Shown piece after piece: positions 1 through 7,041 of a DNA stretch of 8,700 bases. The position numbers and the translations under genes were made by a program. The notes beneath the pieces were generated by a model that saw only the letters and a list, made by a program, of their open reading frames with translations, searched no databases and had not been told where the DNA came from. This DNA comes from an uncultured bacterium (GTDB taxonomy: Bacteria; Actinomycetota; Coriobacteriia; Coriobacteriales; Coriobacteriaceae), in assembly GCA_905215765.1 (NCBI GenBank), contig CAJMRP010000082.1, positions 1 through 8,700 of the forward strand. The letters run 5' to 3'. The stretch's first letter is position 1, and the number at the start of each line of letters is the position of its first letter.

Positions 1-1128
1 CCCCGCACGACTGCCCAGGCGATGAAGACCCCCAGGAGCATTGCCACCACCAGCGCAAATGAACAATAACGCAGGCTGTTGACGATGCTGGGGACGGTCA
101 GGCTGTGCCCGAGCGCGGCCTGGATGTGTTCGAGGGTCCCATGGATTGGGATGACGCTTCGATACCATCCCTTTCCCGCGGCCAGCCCCAGCACTCCCAG
201 GTGGGGAAGTATGCCCGCCAGGGCGACGAATGCGAAGAAGCCCCCGGCAAGGAGGTTCTTCCAGCCGGCCAGTGGAATTGCCTGGGAGGAGCGTGCCGCC
301 TTGCCCGACATCGCGTATGCGTCCTTCCCGAATCGCAGCTTTGCGGCAAGATACGCGATTGCGACTGCGCTCATCATCACCACCACCAGCGCGTATGGCA
401 TGGGATTGTGACCCATCTCGCTTATCCCAAGGAATATCTGGACTGGGGTGACCCGCTCGAAATTGAACATGAGCGGCGTCCCAAGTTCCGTGAAGGACCA
501 GATGAAGACCAGGGTGCATCCCGCGAAGAGGCCCGGCCTTATGAGGGGCAGGGTGATTTTGCGGAAGCGCCTGAATCCCGTGCATCCGTAGTCGGCAGCC
601 GCCTCCAGCAGCGATGGGTCGACGTTTGCGAATGCGGCTGTGAGGTTCAGATAGAGGATTGGGAAGAGGTGCAGCGCCTCCAGCAGGATGACTGCCCCAA
701 GCTGCCCCGCCAGCCAGTCGGGCTCGTTCCCCGCGGAGACCGCCCCGATGTCCACAAGGACCTGGTTCAGCGCGCCGTATCGGCCGAAGACACACTGCAT
801 TCCAAGGGCCCCTCCGAATGGCGCAAGAATCATCGGCATGAGGAGCATTCCGCTCCACAGCTTCTTTCCCCAGAAGAGATACCTGTCCCCAAGCCACGCA
901 AGTGGCATGGCTATCAGCAGCGACAGGAGGGTCGTCCCACCCGCGATGATGAAGGAGTTCGCCAGCCCGGCGCGATAGAGCGGATTCCTGAAGGTCTCCA
1001 GGATGTAGAATGCGGTGGGCCGCCCGCTCCCGTCAGTCAGCCCTCCCCGCAGATACGGGAAAGAGGAAGAAGGCTCCGAAGAATACCAGTATCGTAGCCA
1101 GAAAAAGATAGTAGAGGGTGCGTCGCAT
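1..1128 (-). pseudogene. Iron(III)-type ABC transporter permease, two-domain, frameshifted and cut by the left edge
   Basis: This is an inner-membrane permease of a binding-protein-dependent ABC importer, closest in style to the FbpB/iron(III) or 2-aminoethylphosphonate type, in which two permease domains are fused in about 550 residues. About 375 residues are present. The start ATG is at 1128 and the first membrane helix follows (MRRTLYYLFLATILVFFGAF). That frame stops after about 30 residues. Removing one base from the run at 1057-1062 (GGGAAA on the + strand) continues it as FPYLRGGLTDGSGR and then stays open to base 1. The first domain shows NSFIIAGGTTLLSLLIAMPLA, then the EAA loop that contacts the ATPase (EAAADYGCTGFRRFRKITLP), then FIWSFTELGTPLMF. 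The second domain is just beginning (NSLRYCSFALVVAML) at the window edge. No ATPase or binding-protein gene is in view, so iron as substrate is inferred from the family. The shift may be a sequencing error rather than a true mutation. No Shine-Dalgarno precedes the ATG. Confidence 0.85.
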
Positions 1129-1312
1129 CAGGCAAGTCCAAGACAAGAACGTACAGGGGTAGAAGACCTGGCGCCCGCGCGGAAGGCGCAGGGCAGGCGC
1201 ACTCCCACGCAATTTCCTCGCGCAAGGAACGCTAATCCACGGATTCGGGCTTATTTTATCCCGTTCATTGTCAGGCAATGCCTTAATGTAATTTCCACTG
1301 AGTTCCCATATT
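1129..1312. other. Divergent spacer between permease and phosphoesterase
   Basis: These 184 bases lie between two genes that point away from each other, so promoters for both should lie here. The half next to the phosphoesterase is AT-rich (from about 1248 on). It contains a short perfect inverted repeat, CATTG-tcagg-CAATG, at 1266-1280. A TTGTCA at 1268-1273 followed by TAATTT at 1289-1294 resembles a sigma-70 promoter with a short 15-base spacer, but the match is poor and I do not call it. No Shine-Dalgarno is seen before either start codon. I see no small gene or RNA. Confidence 0.5.
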
Positions 1313-2050
1313 ATGACGAAAATCGGCTTTTTCAGCGATGTCCACGGCAACCTGGAGGCACTGACTGCCATCCTGGCACGCCTCGACAAGCTGTCATGCG
1401 ACCTCCTGGTATGCCTGGGAGATGTCGTCGGATACGGCGCAAACCCCGCCGAATGCATCCAAATCATCCGGGAAAGGGATATCCCATGCGTAATGGGAAA
1501 CCATGACGAATATGTCTCCTCATTCATCGAACCCGAAACCTCAAAACTCCGCCCGGAAATCCTGAAGTCCATCGAGTGGACTCAAAAACAACTCTCACTG
1601 GATGACATCAAGTGGCTCGCGGAACTCCCCATGAGACTCCAGCTCGGGGACGAAATCGTCGCGCTGCACTCCTCCTTCGCACGCCCCAAGTGGTCATACT
1701 GCCTTGACGAGGAGACCTTCGCGGCCAATTTCGCGCATCAGGACTGCAACCTAGCATTCTGCGGACACTCCCATACGCCCCTCATCGGGATCGACATGCC
1801 AGGCCATCTGCCATTCGTCGATTTCATCAGGCCATACGCAATCCCCGCCGACCGCAAGGTCATGGTGAATGTCGGAAGCGTCGGCCAGCCCCGCGACCGC
1901 GACCCAAGGGCCTGCGCCTGCATCTACCAGCTCGAGACACGCGAAATCGAGACAATCCGCGAACCCTACGACATCGTCACCGCGCAGAACAAGATATACA
2001 TGGCCAGGCTGCCAGACCGCTTCGGGCTACGGCTCGCATCAGGCAAGTAG
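1313..2050 (+). CDS. Calcineurin-like metallophosphoesterase
   Basis: This 245-residue soluble enzyme belongs to the metallophosphoesterase superfamily (the YfcE/YmdB-like groups), which hydrolyse phosphomono- or phosphodiesters at a two-metal centre. All the metal-binding motifs are present and in order: D9-x-H11 (FSDVHGN), G36-D37 (CLGDVVGYG), G62-N-H-D65 (GNHDE), H119 (ALHSS) and G151-H-S-H154 (CGHSHT), followed by NVGSVGQPRD at 186-195, which is typical of this family. The length is normal for the family and there is no signal peptide, so it should act in the cytoplasm. The ATG at 1313 sits four residues before the first beta strand. No Shine-Dalgarno precedes it. The substrate cannot be read from the sequence; cyclic nucleotides, RNA or a nucleotide by-product are all possible. 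It is followed after only three bases by an unknown gene, so the two are very probably co-transcribed. A long open frame on the opposite strand (1033-1572) is a shadow. Confidence 0.93.
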   Translation: MTKIGFFSDVHGNLEALTAILARLDKLSCDLLVCLGDVVGYGANPAECIQIIRERDIPCVMGNHDEYVSSFIEPETSKLRPEILKSIEWTQKQLSLDDIKWLAELPMRLQLGDEIVALHSSFARPKWSYCLDEETFAANFAHQDCNLAFCGHSHTPLIGIDMPGHLPFVDFIRPYAIPADRKVMVNVGSVGQPRDRDPRACACIYQLETREIETIREPYDIVTAQNKIYMARLPDRFGLRLASGK

Positions 2051-2053
2051 AAG

Positions 2054-3641
2054 ATGCCCGACCCACCGAAAGACATCCAATGCAACAACGCCCTCGACGA
2101 GGTGATGGCAAGCCTCAGGAAACTGGAGGACCTCAATCCAGACCTCTCCGGAAGGGAGCTGGAAAGGCTTGACGCACTCGCGCACGCCTGCAATGGCGAC
2201 GGAGACTTCGACACGGTGGCGGAACAGGTCAGAAAGCTCGTGGATCTGTACCTGGGCACGCCGACTATACAGGTCGGAAAGGATATCCTCAAGGAGTACT
2301 TCCATGCACTGGAACAGACCGCGGGAAGGCTCCTCGCTTCCGGAGAAATCGCCGCACTCCCCCAAAACGGCGACAGGGAGGACGGAAGCTTCTCAAAGGC
2401 ACTGGTCCTGTACAGCACCTTCGACTACGGAGCCGTCGATAGATGCAAAATCCTCAGCCAGGCACAAATCCCCGAAACCCTCACCAGGGCCGCAGACGCA
2501 TTCCGACGACGGGTCGATGTGGTGGACGCGGCATTCGGAATCGGCTTCCGAATCCTCAGGCAGATGGACGACGCACGCTTCCAGGCATGGGCCGCCGGAT
2601 ATCTCGAGGAAAACAAGGGCGCACTCGCGCCAGAGGTCATCAGGGACCTCCTCTGGGAATTGAGGGCCTCCGACAATGTCACGCCACAACTCAGGGAATG
2701 GCTCTTCAGATGGTGCGGCGACGAGGCGCTCCTCGAAGACTGGCCACTCGTCGTCAGGCACGCGGACAGGCTCGCGGACAGGCTGTTCCTGAAACGCTGG
2801 GCCGAAGGGTGCAAACGGCCCAGGAACGCATCCCTCGCACATCTGAAGCTGCTCGTCTCAACAGGACAGGTCGGAGATGAACGGCTCCTGGCATGGATTG
2901 AAAACACGCTCTTAAACTTCGGAAGCTCTATCGAAAGGTTCATCTCCCTCGACCGGGAAATCGCCCCCGAAGACGAGGAGTGGGCACACGGCGCACTCGT
3001 CGCAGAGCTCCGGAATCTGGAGGCCACATACCAGCCCATCATCGCACTCTCCGACCATCTGCTGGCCGCCCCGGACGGCGCCGCAAAACTCGCAATGGCC
3101 TTCCTCGGAGTGGTCGGACAGGGCCTCAAGGAGTGGGAGGAGGCGGTCATGAAGCTCTCGGAAAAGGTTATCAGGCGCTCTTTCCTCGTGGACCTGAAGG
3201 AGGGACGAACCCCGCTGGAGACTATCCGCCAGTTCACTTTCGGAGACCCAATCGCATTCGCACTGATCTCAAATGAACTGGACCTCCTTACACAGCAGTT
3301 CGACTCCATCGCACAACGAGAGGTGGTCGTGAAGAAACTCGCAATCTACTACGCAAGCTACCGAAGGGCGCCAATGCTCGGACAGGAGGTGGCAAGAAGA
3401 TACAGGCACTTCGCAAGAATCCTCCACGAGGACAACACACCTCACACCCGAAGAACTGGAGGGATTCCAAAAGACCGGATTCCTCCAGGAACTCTATTCA
3501 ATGGGCTCCAGGGCCAAACGGTTCCTGGACCATAGAAGGGCACTGGAAATGTCCGTCGAGGAAATGGTCGCGTCCCAAATCGAATTCGTGGCGGAAACAC
3601 GGATACGACGGCTTGGGACATTGCGCCGTGTATTGTCATAA
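2054..3641 (+). pseudogene. Unknown helical protein, one-base frameshift near the 3' end
   Basis: I do not recognise this protein. The unbroken frame gives 493 residues, but the last 35 or so (from TPHTRRTGG) do not look like protein. Dropping one C from the CC at 3440-3441 changes HEDNTP to HEDNTLTPEELEGFQKTG and continues to a TAA at 3639-3641, giving 528 residues. The restored tail is charged and helical, like the rest. The whole chain is rich in Leu, Ala, Glu and Arg, looks almost entirely alpha-helical, and has no signal peptide, no obvious membrane helix, and few cysteines or glycines. This suggests a soluble scaffold or helical-repeat protein, but I see no clear repeat unit. Its ATG is three bases after the phosphoesterase stop, so it is probably translated from the same message. 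Arginine is written mostly as AGG/AGA, as in the gene before it. The indel may be a sequencing error. Confidence 0.75.
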
Positions 3642-3662
3642 CTATCTGAAAATAAAGATGTT

Positions 3663-3766
3663 ATGTATGAGATTGACTTTGCGCCGATAATCCCGCCCTG
3701 GTGCATTGCCACAGCGACGCTGGCTCTCGCGGGACTCGCGGTCGCCGCTTTCCGGGCACAGGCCGC
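3663..3766 (+). CDS. N-terminus of a membrane protein, cut off at the join
   Basis: The + strand frame from 3663 begins MYEIDFAPIIPPW and then has one clear membrane helix (CIATATLALAGLAVAAF, about residues 14-28), followed by Arg-Ala, as expected for a cytoplasmic flank. After about residue 35 the frame runs antisense through the SPFH gene and is no longer real coding sequence. Short 'FAPxxPxW plus helix' beginnings of this kind head a group of large bacterial membrane proteins with von Willebrand A or glutamine-amidotransferase-like domains, but 35 residues are too few to claim this. It starts 21 bases after the preceding gene on the same strand and probably belongs to its operon. No Shine-Dalgarno is visible. 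The rest of the gene is missing. Confidence 0.5.
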
Positions 3767-3770
3767 GACG
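3756..3770. other. Join between two unrelated sequences
   Basis: To the right of about 3767, the - strand reads as a well-conserved SPFH protein up to LRGVEIV (residues 249-255). To the left, the same frame becomes low-complexity Ala/Arg sequence (AACARKAATASPARAS), while the + strand becomes a credible membrane-protein start. Codon use and ribosome-binding style change at the same place. Both genes are cut in mid-sequence, with no insertion-sequence end, tRNA or attachment site at the boundary. Only a few GC-rich bases (around GCCGCGAC at 3762-3769) could be shared by both sides. This is what a misassembly looks like. Confidence 0.8.
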
Positions 3771-4531
3771 ATCTCGACGCCACGCAGGTCACGCCAGTCG
3801 GCAGAGAGGACCTCGTTGAGCGCACGGGCGAGCTCGGTGGTGTGGCCGGGGATGGCGCTGTAGCGGATGCCCATCTCCGAAATCTTGGCAAAGGCTGGCT
3901 GCAGGGCGGTGAGCAGCTCGGACTTAAGCTGGCTGTCGATCTTGTCGCGCGTATAGCTATCGGTCACGTTGCCGCACACGTTGGTGTAGAACAGCAGCGG
4001 GTTGGTGATGCGATACGAATACTCGCCGTTGCAGCGCACGGAGATGTCGACGTCCAGGCCAATGTTGTTATCGACCACGCGGAAGGGCACGGGCGAGGCG
4101 GTGCCGTACTTGTTGCCGATGATCTCCTTGGTGTTGATGAAGTAGACGCGCTGGTCCTTGCCCGCGTCGCCGCCAAAGGTAAAGCGGCTGCCGATATTGG
4201 CGAAGGTCTCCTTGATGGAGTCGCCCAGGTTGCCGCTAAAGACGCTCGGCTCGCTGCCGGTATCGAAGACGAACTCACCGGGCTCCAGCGCGACTTCGAT
4301 GATCTTGCCGTTTTGCACCACGAGCATGCCCTGGCCGTCGTTGACGGCGATGACCGAGCCGTTGGAGATGACGTTGTCCTCGCCGCGCGTGTTGGAGCTG
4401 CGGCCACCGGTGCGTTTGCTGCCCTTGCAGGCCAAGACGTCAGCAGGCATCGATTCGCAATAGATAAATTCCTTCCACTGGTCGGCCATGACGCCGCCGG
4501 CAGCTCCCAATCCAGCTTTCAAGAGTCCCAT
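3767..4531 (-). CDS. SPFH / 'virion core protein'-like protein (YdjI type), 3' end missing
   Basis: About 255 residues of a YdjI-like protein are present (COG4260, often annotated 'virion core protein, lumpy skin disease virus'). It carries an SPFH/band-7-like domain, a fold that oligomerises at membranes. Visible marks are MADQWKEFIYCESMP near the start, the strands VIAVNDGQGMLVVQNGKIIEV at 60-80, ALEPGEFVFDTGSEPS, the long SPFH middle (FINTKEIIGNKYGT, YSYRITNP) and the end LSADWRDLRGVEIV. Family members run to roughly 330-370 residues, usually with a glycine-rich stretch and a zinc ribbon at the C-terminus, and that part is lost at the join. The open frame goes on to 3494, but residues past 255 are out of register with any expected sequence. 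The ATG at 4531 has AAAGGAAG just upstream. It is the third gene of a - strand operon, 48 bases after the zinc-ribbon gene. In Bacillus subtilis, YdjI acts with YdjG, YdjH and PspA at the membrane. Confidence 0.85.
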
Positions 4532-4579
4532 GGTAATCTTCCTTTCTCGTCAAAGGCCGGGTGGTATTGGTTGGATTGC

Positions 4580-5902
4580 TTAGTCGTCCTTGTCGTCTTT
4601 CATGACAACGGTGGTCTCGGTGTGGCTGAAGGTGTCGTGCTTCTCGGTCAGGTCGAGCTCGCCGCAGTACTCGTCGGCGTGGGTGGCCTCGTTGGCCGTC
4701 TTGAGCTGGCCTACCAGTAGCACGTCTCCGATAATCGCGATGATCAGCGGCGCGATGACGTTGATGAGGATGCCCTCGATATCAAAGGTGAGGTAATCCG
4801 GATCGAAGGCGTATTCCCCCATAAAGAGAATCTGGGAGAGGATAAATCCGATCACAAAGAACAGCACCGAGGCGATGGCGAGCTTGGGCTTGGAGCAGGG
4901 GAGCTCGCCGACCAAGCGGCCGGTCTGGCCGTTCATGGCAAACAGGTAGCTCTTGCCGTTCCACGAGGTGGAGAGCATCCAGACGGGGAACAGGGCGTAG
5001 TCGCTGTCTTCCCAGGTGTAGTCGAGCTGCTTGCTTTCGACCGTGGCATCGTCGTATTCGTCGACGACGGTCTCACGCAGGGCCGAGATCGTGCTTTCTT
5101 CCATACGGCGCTCGGCGCGCGCCTTGCAGGTCTCGCAGTCCTTGTCGTAACGGTTGGCGATGTAGCCGGGCATATATGCGATCGAGAACGGACGCAGTGC
5201 GTCGTAGTCAAACGGCTCGATGGCGTCCATGTGGCCGTCGGGCATCTTGGACGATCCGTCGACGGGCACGCGCTTAAACGAGATATTGCCCTTGCGATAG
5301 GCATCGTAGTGGTCGGTGGTCGTGACGGTGCGGTCGGATTCCTCGGTCACGGTCTCGTTGGTCGCGTCAAAGTACACTTCGCCGTCAACGCGGGCGCCGT
5401 AGAGCCAAAACGGCACGTAGACACCTTGGACCTCGTCGATGTGGTTGCCGGTGAAAAAGCTCTTGGGCAGCAAGATCTTGCCCTTGTAGTGTTCCTTGAG
5501 TGCGGCCGTGACGTCATCGCGCCCGAGCTTAAACGGAATCACCAGGTCGGGTGAGAAGTCGCCAGAGAGCTGGCCGGGCGCCACGGCGGAGTTACCGCAG
5601 TACGGGCAGGTGGTGACGGCGACGGTGCCGTCGGACACGAGCTCGGCGCCGCACGACGAGCAGATGTAGCCGGCGTTTTGGGCCAGCTCCTGCACGGCAT
5701 CGTCGACAGCAGGCTTGGGGGCCGCGGCTGCGGCATCGGCTTTGGCATCTGCCTTGTCCTGGCGCTCGCGATAGAGGGCCTCGACTTCTTCGACTTCAAA
5801 GCGCGAGTCACAGTAGTCGCAGACGAGCTTTTGCTCGGCGCTGGCAAAATGCAAGGGGCCACCGCAGGCAGGGCACTGATAGTTAACGCTCTCGAAGGCC
5901 AT
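4580..5902 (-). CDS. Zinc-ribbon membrane protein, YdjG-like
   Basis: This 440-residue protein has two N-terminal zinc ribbons. The first uses C10-PA-C13 and C28-DY-C31 (TFIIB-like), and the second uses C81-SS-C84 and C99-PY-C102. An Ala-rich linker (about 52-66) separates them. A long soluble domain follows (VIPFKLGRDD, VYVPFWLYGARVDG, LFPVWML), including an extra C256-ET-C259 pair. Two membrane helices lie near the C-terminus, about 341-361 and 378-399, and a charged tail ends in DDKDD. The 'VIPF...PFWLY' domain with N-terminal ribbons is the YdjG-type family, often mislabelled 'primosome protein N'' or 'TFIIB-type zinc ribbon-containing protein'. The protein probably sits in the cytoplasmic membrane with both ends inside. 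The start ATG at 5902 is preceded by AAAGGA at a good distance. It lies 24 bases after the DUF4428 gene and 48 bases before the SPFH gene, so the three form one operon. A membrane-stress role is inferred from B. subtilis and is not proven here. Confidence 0.88.
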   Translation of the reverse strand: MAFESVNYQCPACGGPLHFASAEQKLVCDYCDSRFEVEEVEALYRERQDKADAKADAAAAAPKPAVDDAVQELAQNAGYICSSCGAELVSDGTVAVTTCPYCGNSAVAPGQLSGDFSPDLVIPFKLGRDDVTAALKEHYKGKILLPKSFFTGNHIDEVQGVYVPFWLYGARVDGEVYFDATNETVTEESDRTVTTTDHYDAYRKGNISFKRVPVDGSSKMPDGHMDAIEPFDYDALRPFSIAYMPGYIANRYDKDCETCKARAERRMEESTISALRETVVDEYDDATVESKQLDYTWEDSDYALFPVWMLSTSWNGKSYLFAMNGQTGRLVGELPCSKPKLAIASVLFFVIGFILSQILFMGEYAFDPDYLTFDIEGILINVIAPLIIAIIGDVLLVGQLKTANEATHADEYCGELDLTEKHDTFSHTETTVVMKDDKDD

Positions 5903-5926
5903 GATCGGTCCTTTCGCTGCCGGAGG

Positions 5927-6664
5927 CTATGCGCCGATGGCGCCGCCGCAGTATTCGCAGCGCCCACTGGCATCGGGAATGGTGGTGGCTCCGCAGAAGG
6001 GGCAGGTCACCGCGGTCTTGGGGGCCTTGGCGGCCACGACGCTGTCGCGCGTCTCCTGGCGCAGCTGCACCAGCGCGTCGCGGACCTCGGTTGCCTGGCG
6101 CTTGGCCTCGCGGTATTCGATGGAGCCGCGCTGATCGATGGTGGAGTCGTTCACGCGCAGGTTGATCTCGGTAAAGTACGGCGTGTTGACGTGGATGGTC
6201 AGATTAAAGTCGTAATCCAGGTCGTAGCGCGGCGGGTTGTAGCTCTCGCGCTCGCCGTCCTTGGTCTCGCGATAGATCTCGGTGCGATGCTCGTCGATAT
6301 CCATATCGCAGCCGAGTACCTGCGAGAACTCGATGATGTCGGGATTGGCGTCGCGCCAGCGGCTCTGCGAAGTGATGATCAGCAGGCCCGCGTCCTCATC
6401 GAGCATAATATTGGTGCGCCCGGCAGAAAGCGTGCGCGTGGGGTTGAACGAAGACAGGCGTTCGGCGTTGGCCTCGCGGTAGGCGAGTTGCTCACGGATG
6501 TCGTCCGCGGTGCTGGAGCGATAGCCGTGAAAGTAGGGGGAGAGCTTGCCGGCGCACTCTTTGCACAGGTAGCCTTCATTGATTTTTGTCTTACCTAGAA
6601 GTCCCAGCTCGGTACCGCAAATCGCGCACTCTTTCTTCTCGAACATCTTGTCAAAGAAGCCCAT
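5927..6664 (-). CDS. DUF4428 double zinc-ribbon protein
   Basis: This 245-residue protein has a treble-clef or ribbon-like DUF4428 domain at the N-terminus (C13-AI-C16, then LLGKTKINEGYLC34-KE-C37) and a second zinc ribbon at the very end (C221-PF-C224 and C236-EY-C239, then GGAIGA). The middle, about 60-215, is soluble. It has beta-rich stretches (NIMLDEDAGLLIITS, YDFNLTIHVNTPYFTEINLRVN) and then a charged helix (EYREAKRQATEVRDALVQLRQE). No signal peptide or membrane helix is visible. DUF4428 proteins are common in Firmicutes and Actinobacteria and have no agreed function; the paired ribbons suggest protein binding or assembly rather than catalysis. The ATG at 6664 has GGGAGG about six bases upstream, which fixes the start. 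It is the first gene of the three-gene operon that runs into the YdjG-like and SPFH genes. Confidence 0.88.
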   Translation of the reverse strand: MGFFDKMFEKKECAICGTELGLLGKTKINEGYLCKECAGKLSPYFHGYRSSTADDIREQLAYREANAERLSSFNPTRTLSAGRTNIMLDEDAGLLIITSQSRWRDANPDIIEFSQVLGCDMDIDEHRTEIYRETKDGERESYNPPRYDLDYDFNLTIHVNTPYFTEINLRVNDSTIDQRGSIEYREAKRQATEVRDALVQLRQETRDSVVAAKAPKTAVTCPFCGATTIPDASGRCEYCGGAIGA

Positions 6665-6680
6665 GGCTGCCTCCCATCAA
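6652..6680 (-). promoter_or_regulatory. Ribosome binding site of the zinc-ribbon operon
   Basis: On the - strand the sequence reads GATGGGAGGCAGCC then ATG. GGGAGG is a near-perfect Shine-Dalgarno with suitable spacing, which supports 6664 as the first base of the operon. I could not find a convincing -10/-35 pair further upstream. Confidence 0.6.
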
Positions 6681-6740
6681 CTGGTAGCGTGTGTCACTTT
6701 TGATGATGGGGGAGTGCGCGATCCTTCGCGATACCCAGAC

Positions 6741-6920
6741 GGCTCAAGGAGTCTCCACAACTGGGACACATGGCCCATTTTTCATCCGACACATAGGGAC
6801 ACTCCTTGCTGCGGGTAGTCATTGGGCACTCATTGGGGACGTACTTAAATGAGTGGTAGTTGGAGACACTCCTTGCCGAGCTAGAGGTCGCGTGTGTCCC
6901 TTCTGGTCCATGCGGCTCAA
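6741..6920. repeat. Structured repeat block, possibly a small mobile-element remnant
   Basis: GACACTCCTTGC occurs at 6798-6809 and again at 6865-6876. GGGACACA at 6763-6770 is matched in reverse by TGTGTCCC at 6893-6900. TCATTGGGCAC at 6819-6829 is followed directly by TCATTGGGGAC at 6830-6840. The 7-mer GGCTCAA appears at 6741-6747 and 6914-6920, outside the other repeats, where a target duplication might sit. An imperfect inverted pair (GGAGTCTCC near 6748 and GGAGACACTCC near 6862) adds to the symmetry. The layout resembles a REP-like or miniature element, but seven-base outer repeats can arise by chance. Confidence 0.45.
6827..6855. repeat. Hairpin in the repeat block
   Basis: CACTCATT at 6827-6834 is a perfect 8-base inverted match to AATGAGTG at 6848-6855, with a 13-base loop (GGGGACGTACTTA). 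It lies between the two GACACTCCTTGC copies. There is no T-run on either side, so it is not a classic rho-independent terminator. It could be a REP-like stem or a binding site. Confidence 0.5.
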
Positions 6921-6975
6921 AATCGCGGCGTGATGTGAACGGCTGGGGTCAAATTTGCAGCATTTCGAGCTCGGC

Positions 6976-7006
6976 TTCGATATTGAGATTGGTTCTTTAT
7001 TAAAAT
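6976..7006 (+). promoter_or_regulatory. Candidate promoter of the LuxR-type gene
   Basis: TAAAAT at 7001-7006 resembles a -10 box and lies in the most AT-rich stretch of the spacer, 35 bases before the start codon. Upstream, TTCGAT at 6976-6981 is only a loose -35, with a 19-base gap. A 10-base palindrome, TGGAATTCCA, touches the -10 at 7006-7015. This is a weak call made from composition and position. Confidence 0.25.
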
Positions 7007-7041
7007 GGAATTCCAGACAATTGAGCGGCCGGGGGTTAACC

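Larger units (their letters stand above)
6665..7041. other. Divergent spacer with dense short repeats
   Basis: These 377 bases separate the - strand zinc-ribbon operon from the + strand LuxR gene. No convincing gene is present; open frames across it (6579-6818 on +, 6819-7157 on -) have no protein-like character and no ribosome binding site. Between 6741 and 6920 it holds direct and inverted repeats built around GGGACAC and CACTCC words, described in separate entries. The last 90 bases before the LuxR gene are AT-rich and probably carry its promoter. Confidence 0.6.

Noticed and set aside
105..1097. 330-codon open frame on the + strand
   Set aside because: It lies antisense to the permease, whose helices and EAA loop are clear. 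Its translation is charged, low in hydrophobic residues and unlike any protein.
1033..1572. 179-codon open frame on the - strand overlapping the phosphoesterase
   Set aside because: Only its last 31 residues, from 1128, are real (the start of the permease). The rest is antisense to the phosphoesterase and to the spacer.
3494..3766. C-terminal 90 residues of the SPFH open frame
   Set aside because: Past LRGVEIV the sequence loses all family character and overlaps the end of the unknown gene on the other strand. It is read-through into the foreign left part, not a novel domain.
3756..3770. Natural gene fusion or phage attachment site at the join
   Set aside because: No integrase, tRNA or repeated core is near, and neither reading frame continues sensibly through the point.
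3701..4720. 339-codon open frame on the + strand
   Set aside because: It runs antisense across the SPFH and zinc-ribbon genes and crosses the join. Long antisense frames are common in GC-rich genes; the Val/Ala/Asp-rich translation is typical of such shadows.
5678..6598. 306-codon open frame on the + strand
   Set aside because: It is antisense to the YdjG-like and DUF4428 genes, which have intact cysteine motifs and ribosome binding sites.
6955..7041. 29-residue N-terminal extension of the LuxR-type protein from TTG
   Set aside because: No ribosome binding site precedes the TTG. The ATG at 7042 has GGGGG at a good distance, and the added residues fall on the probable promoter.
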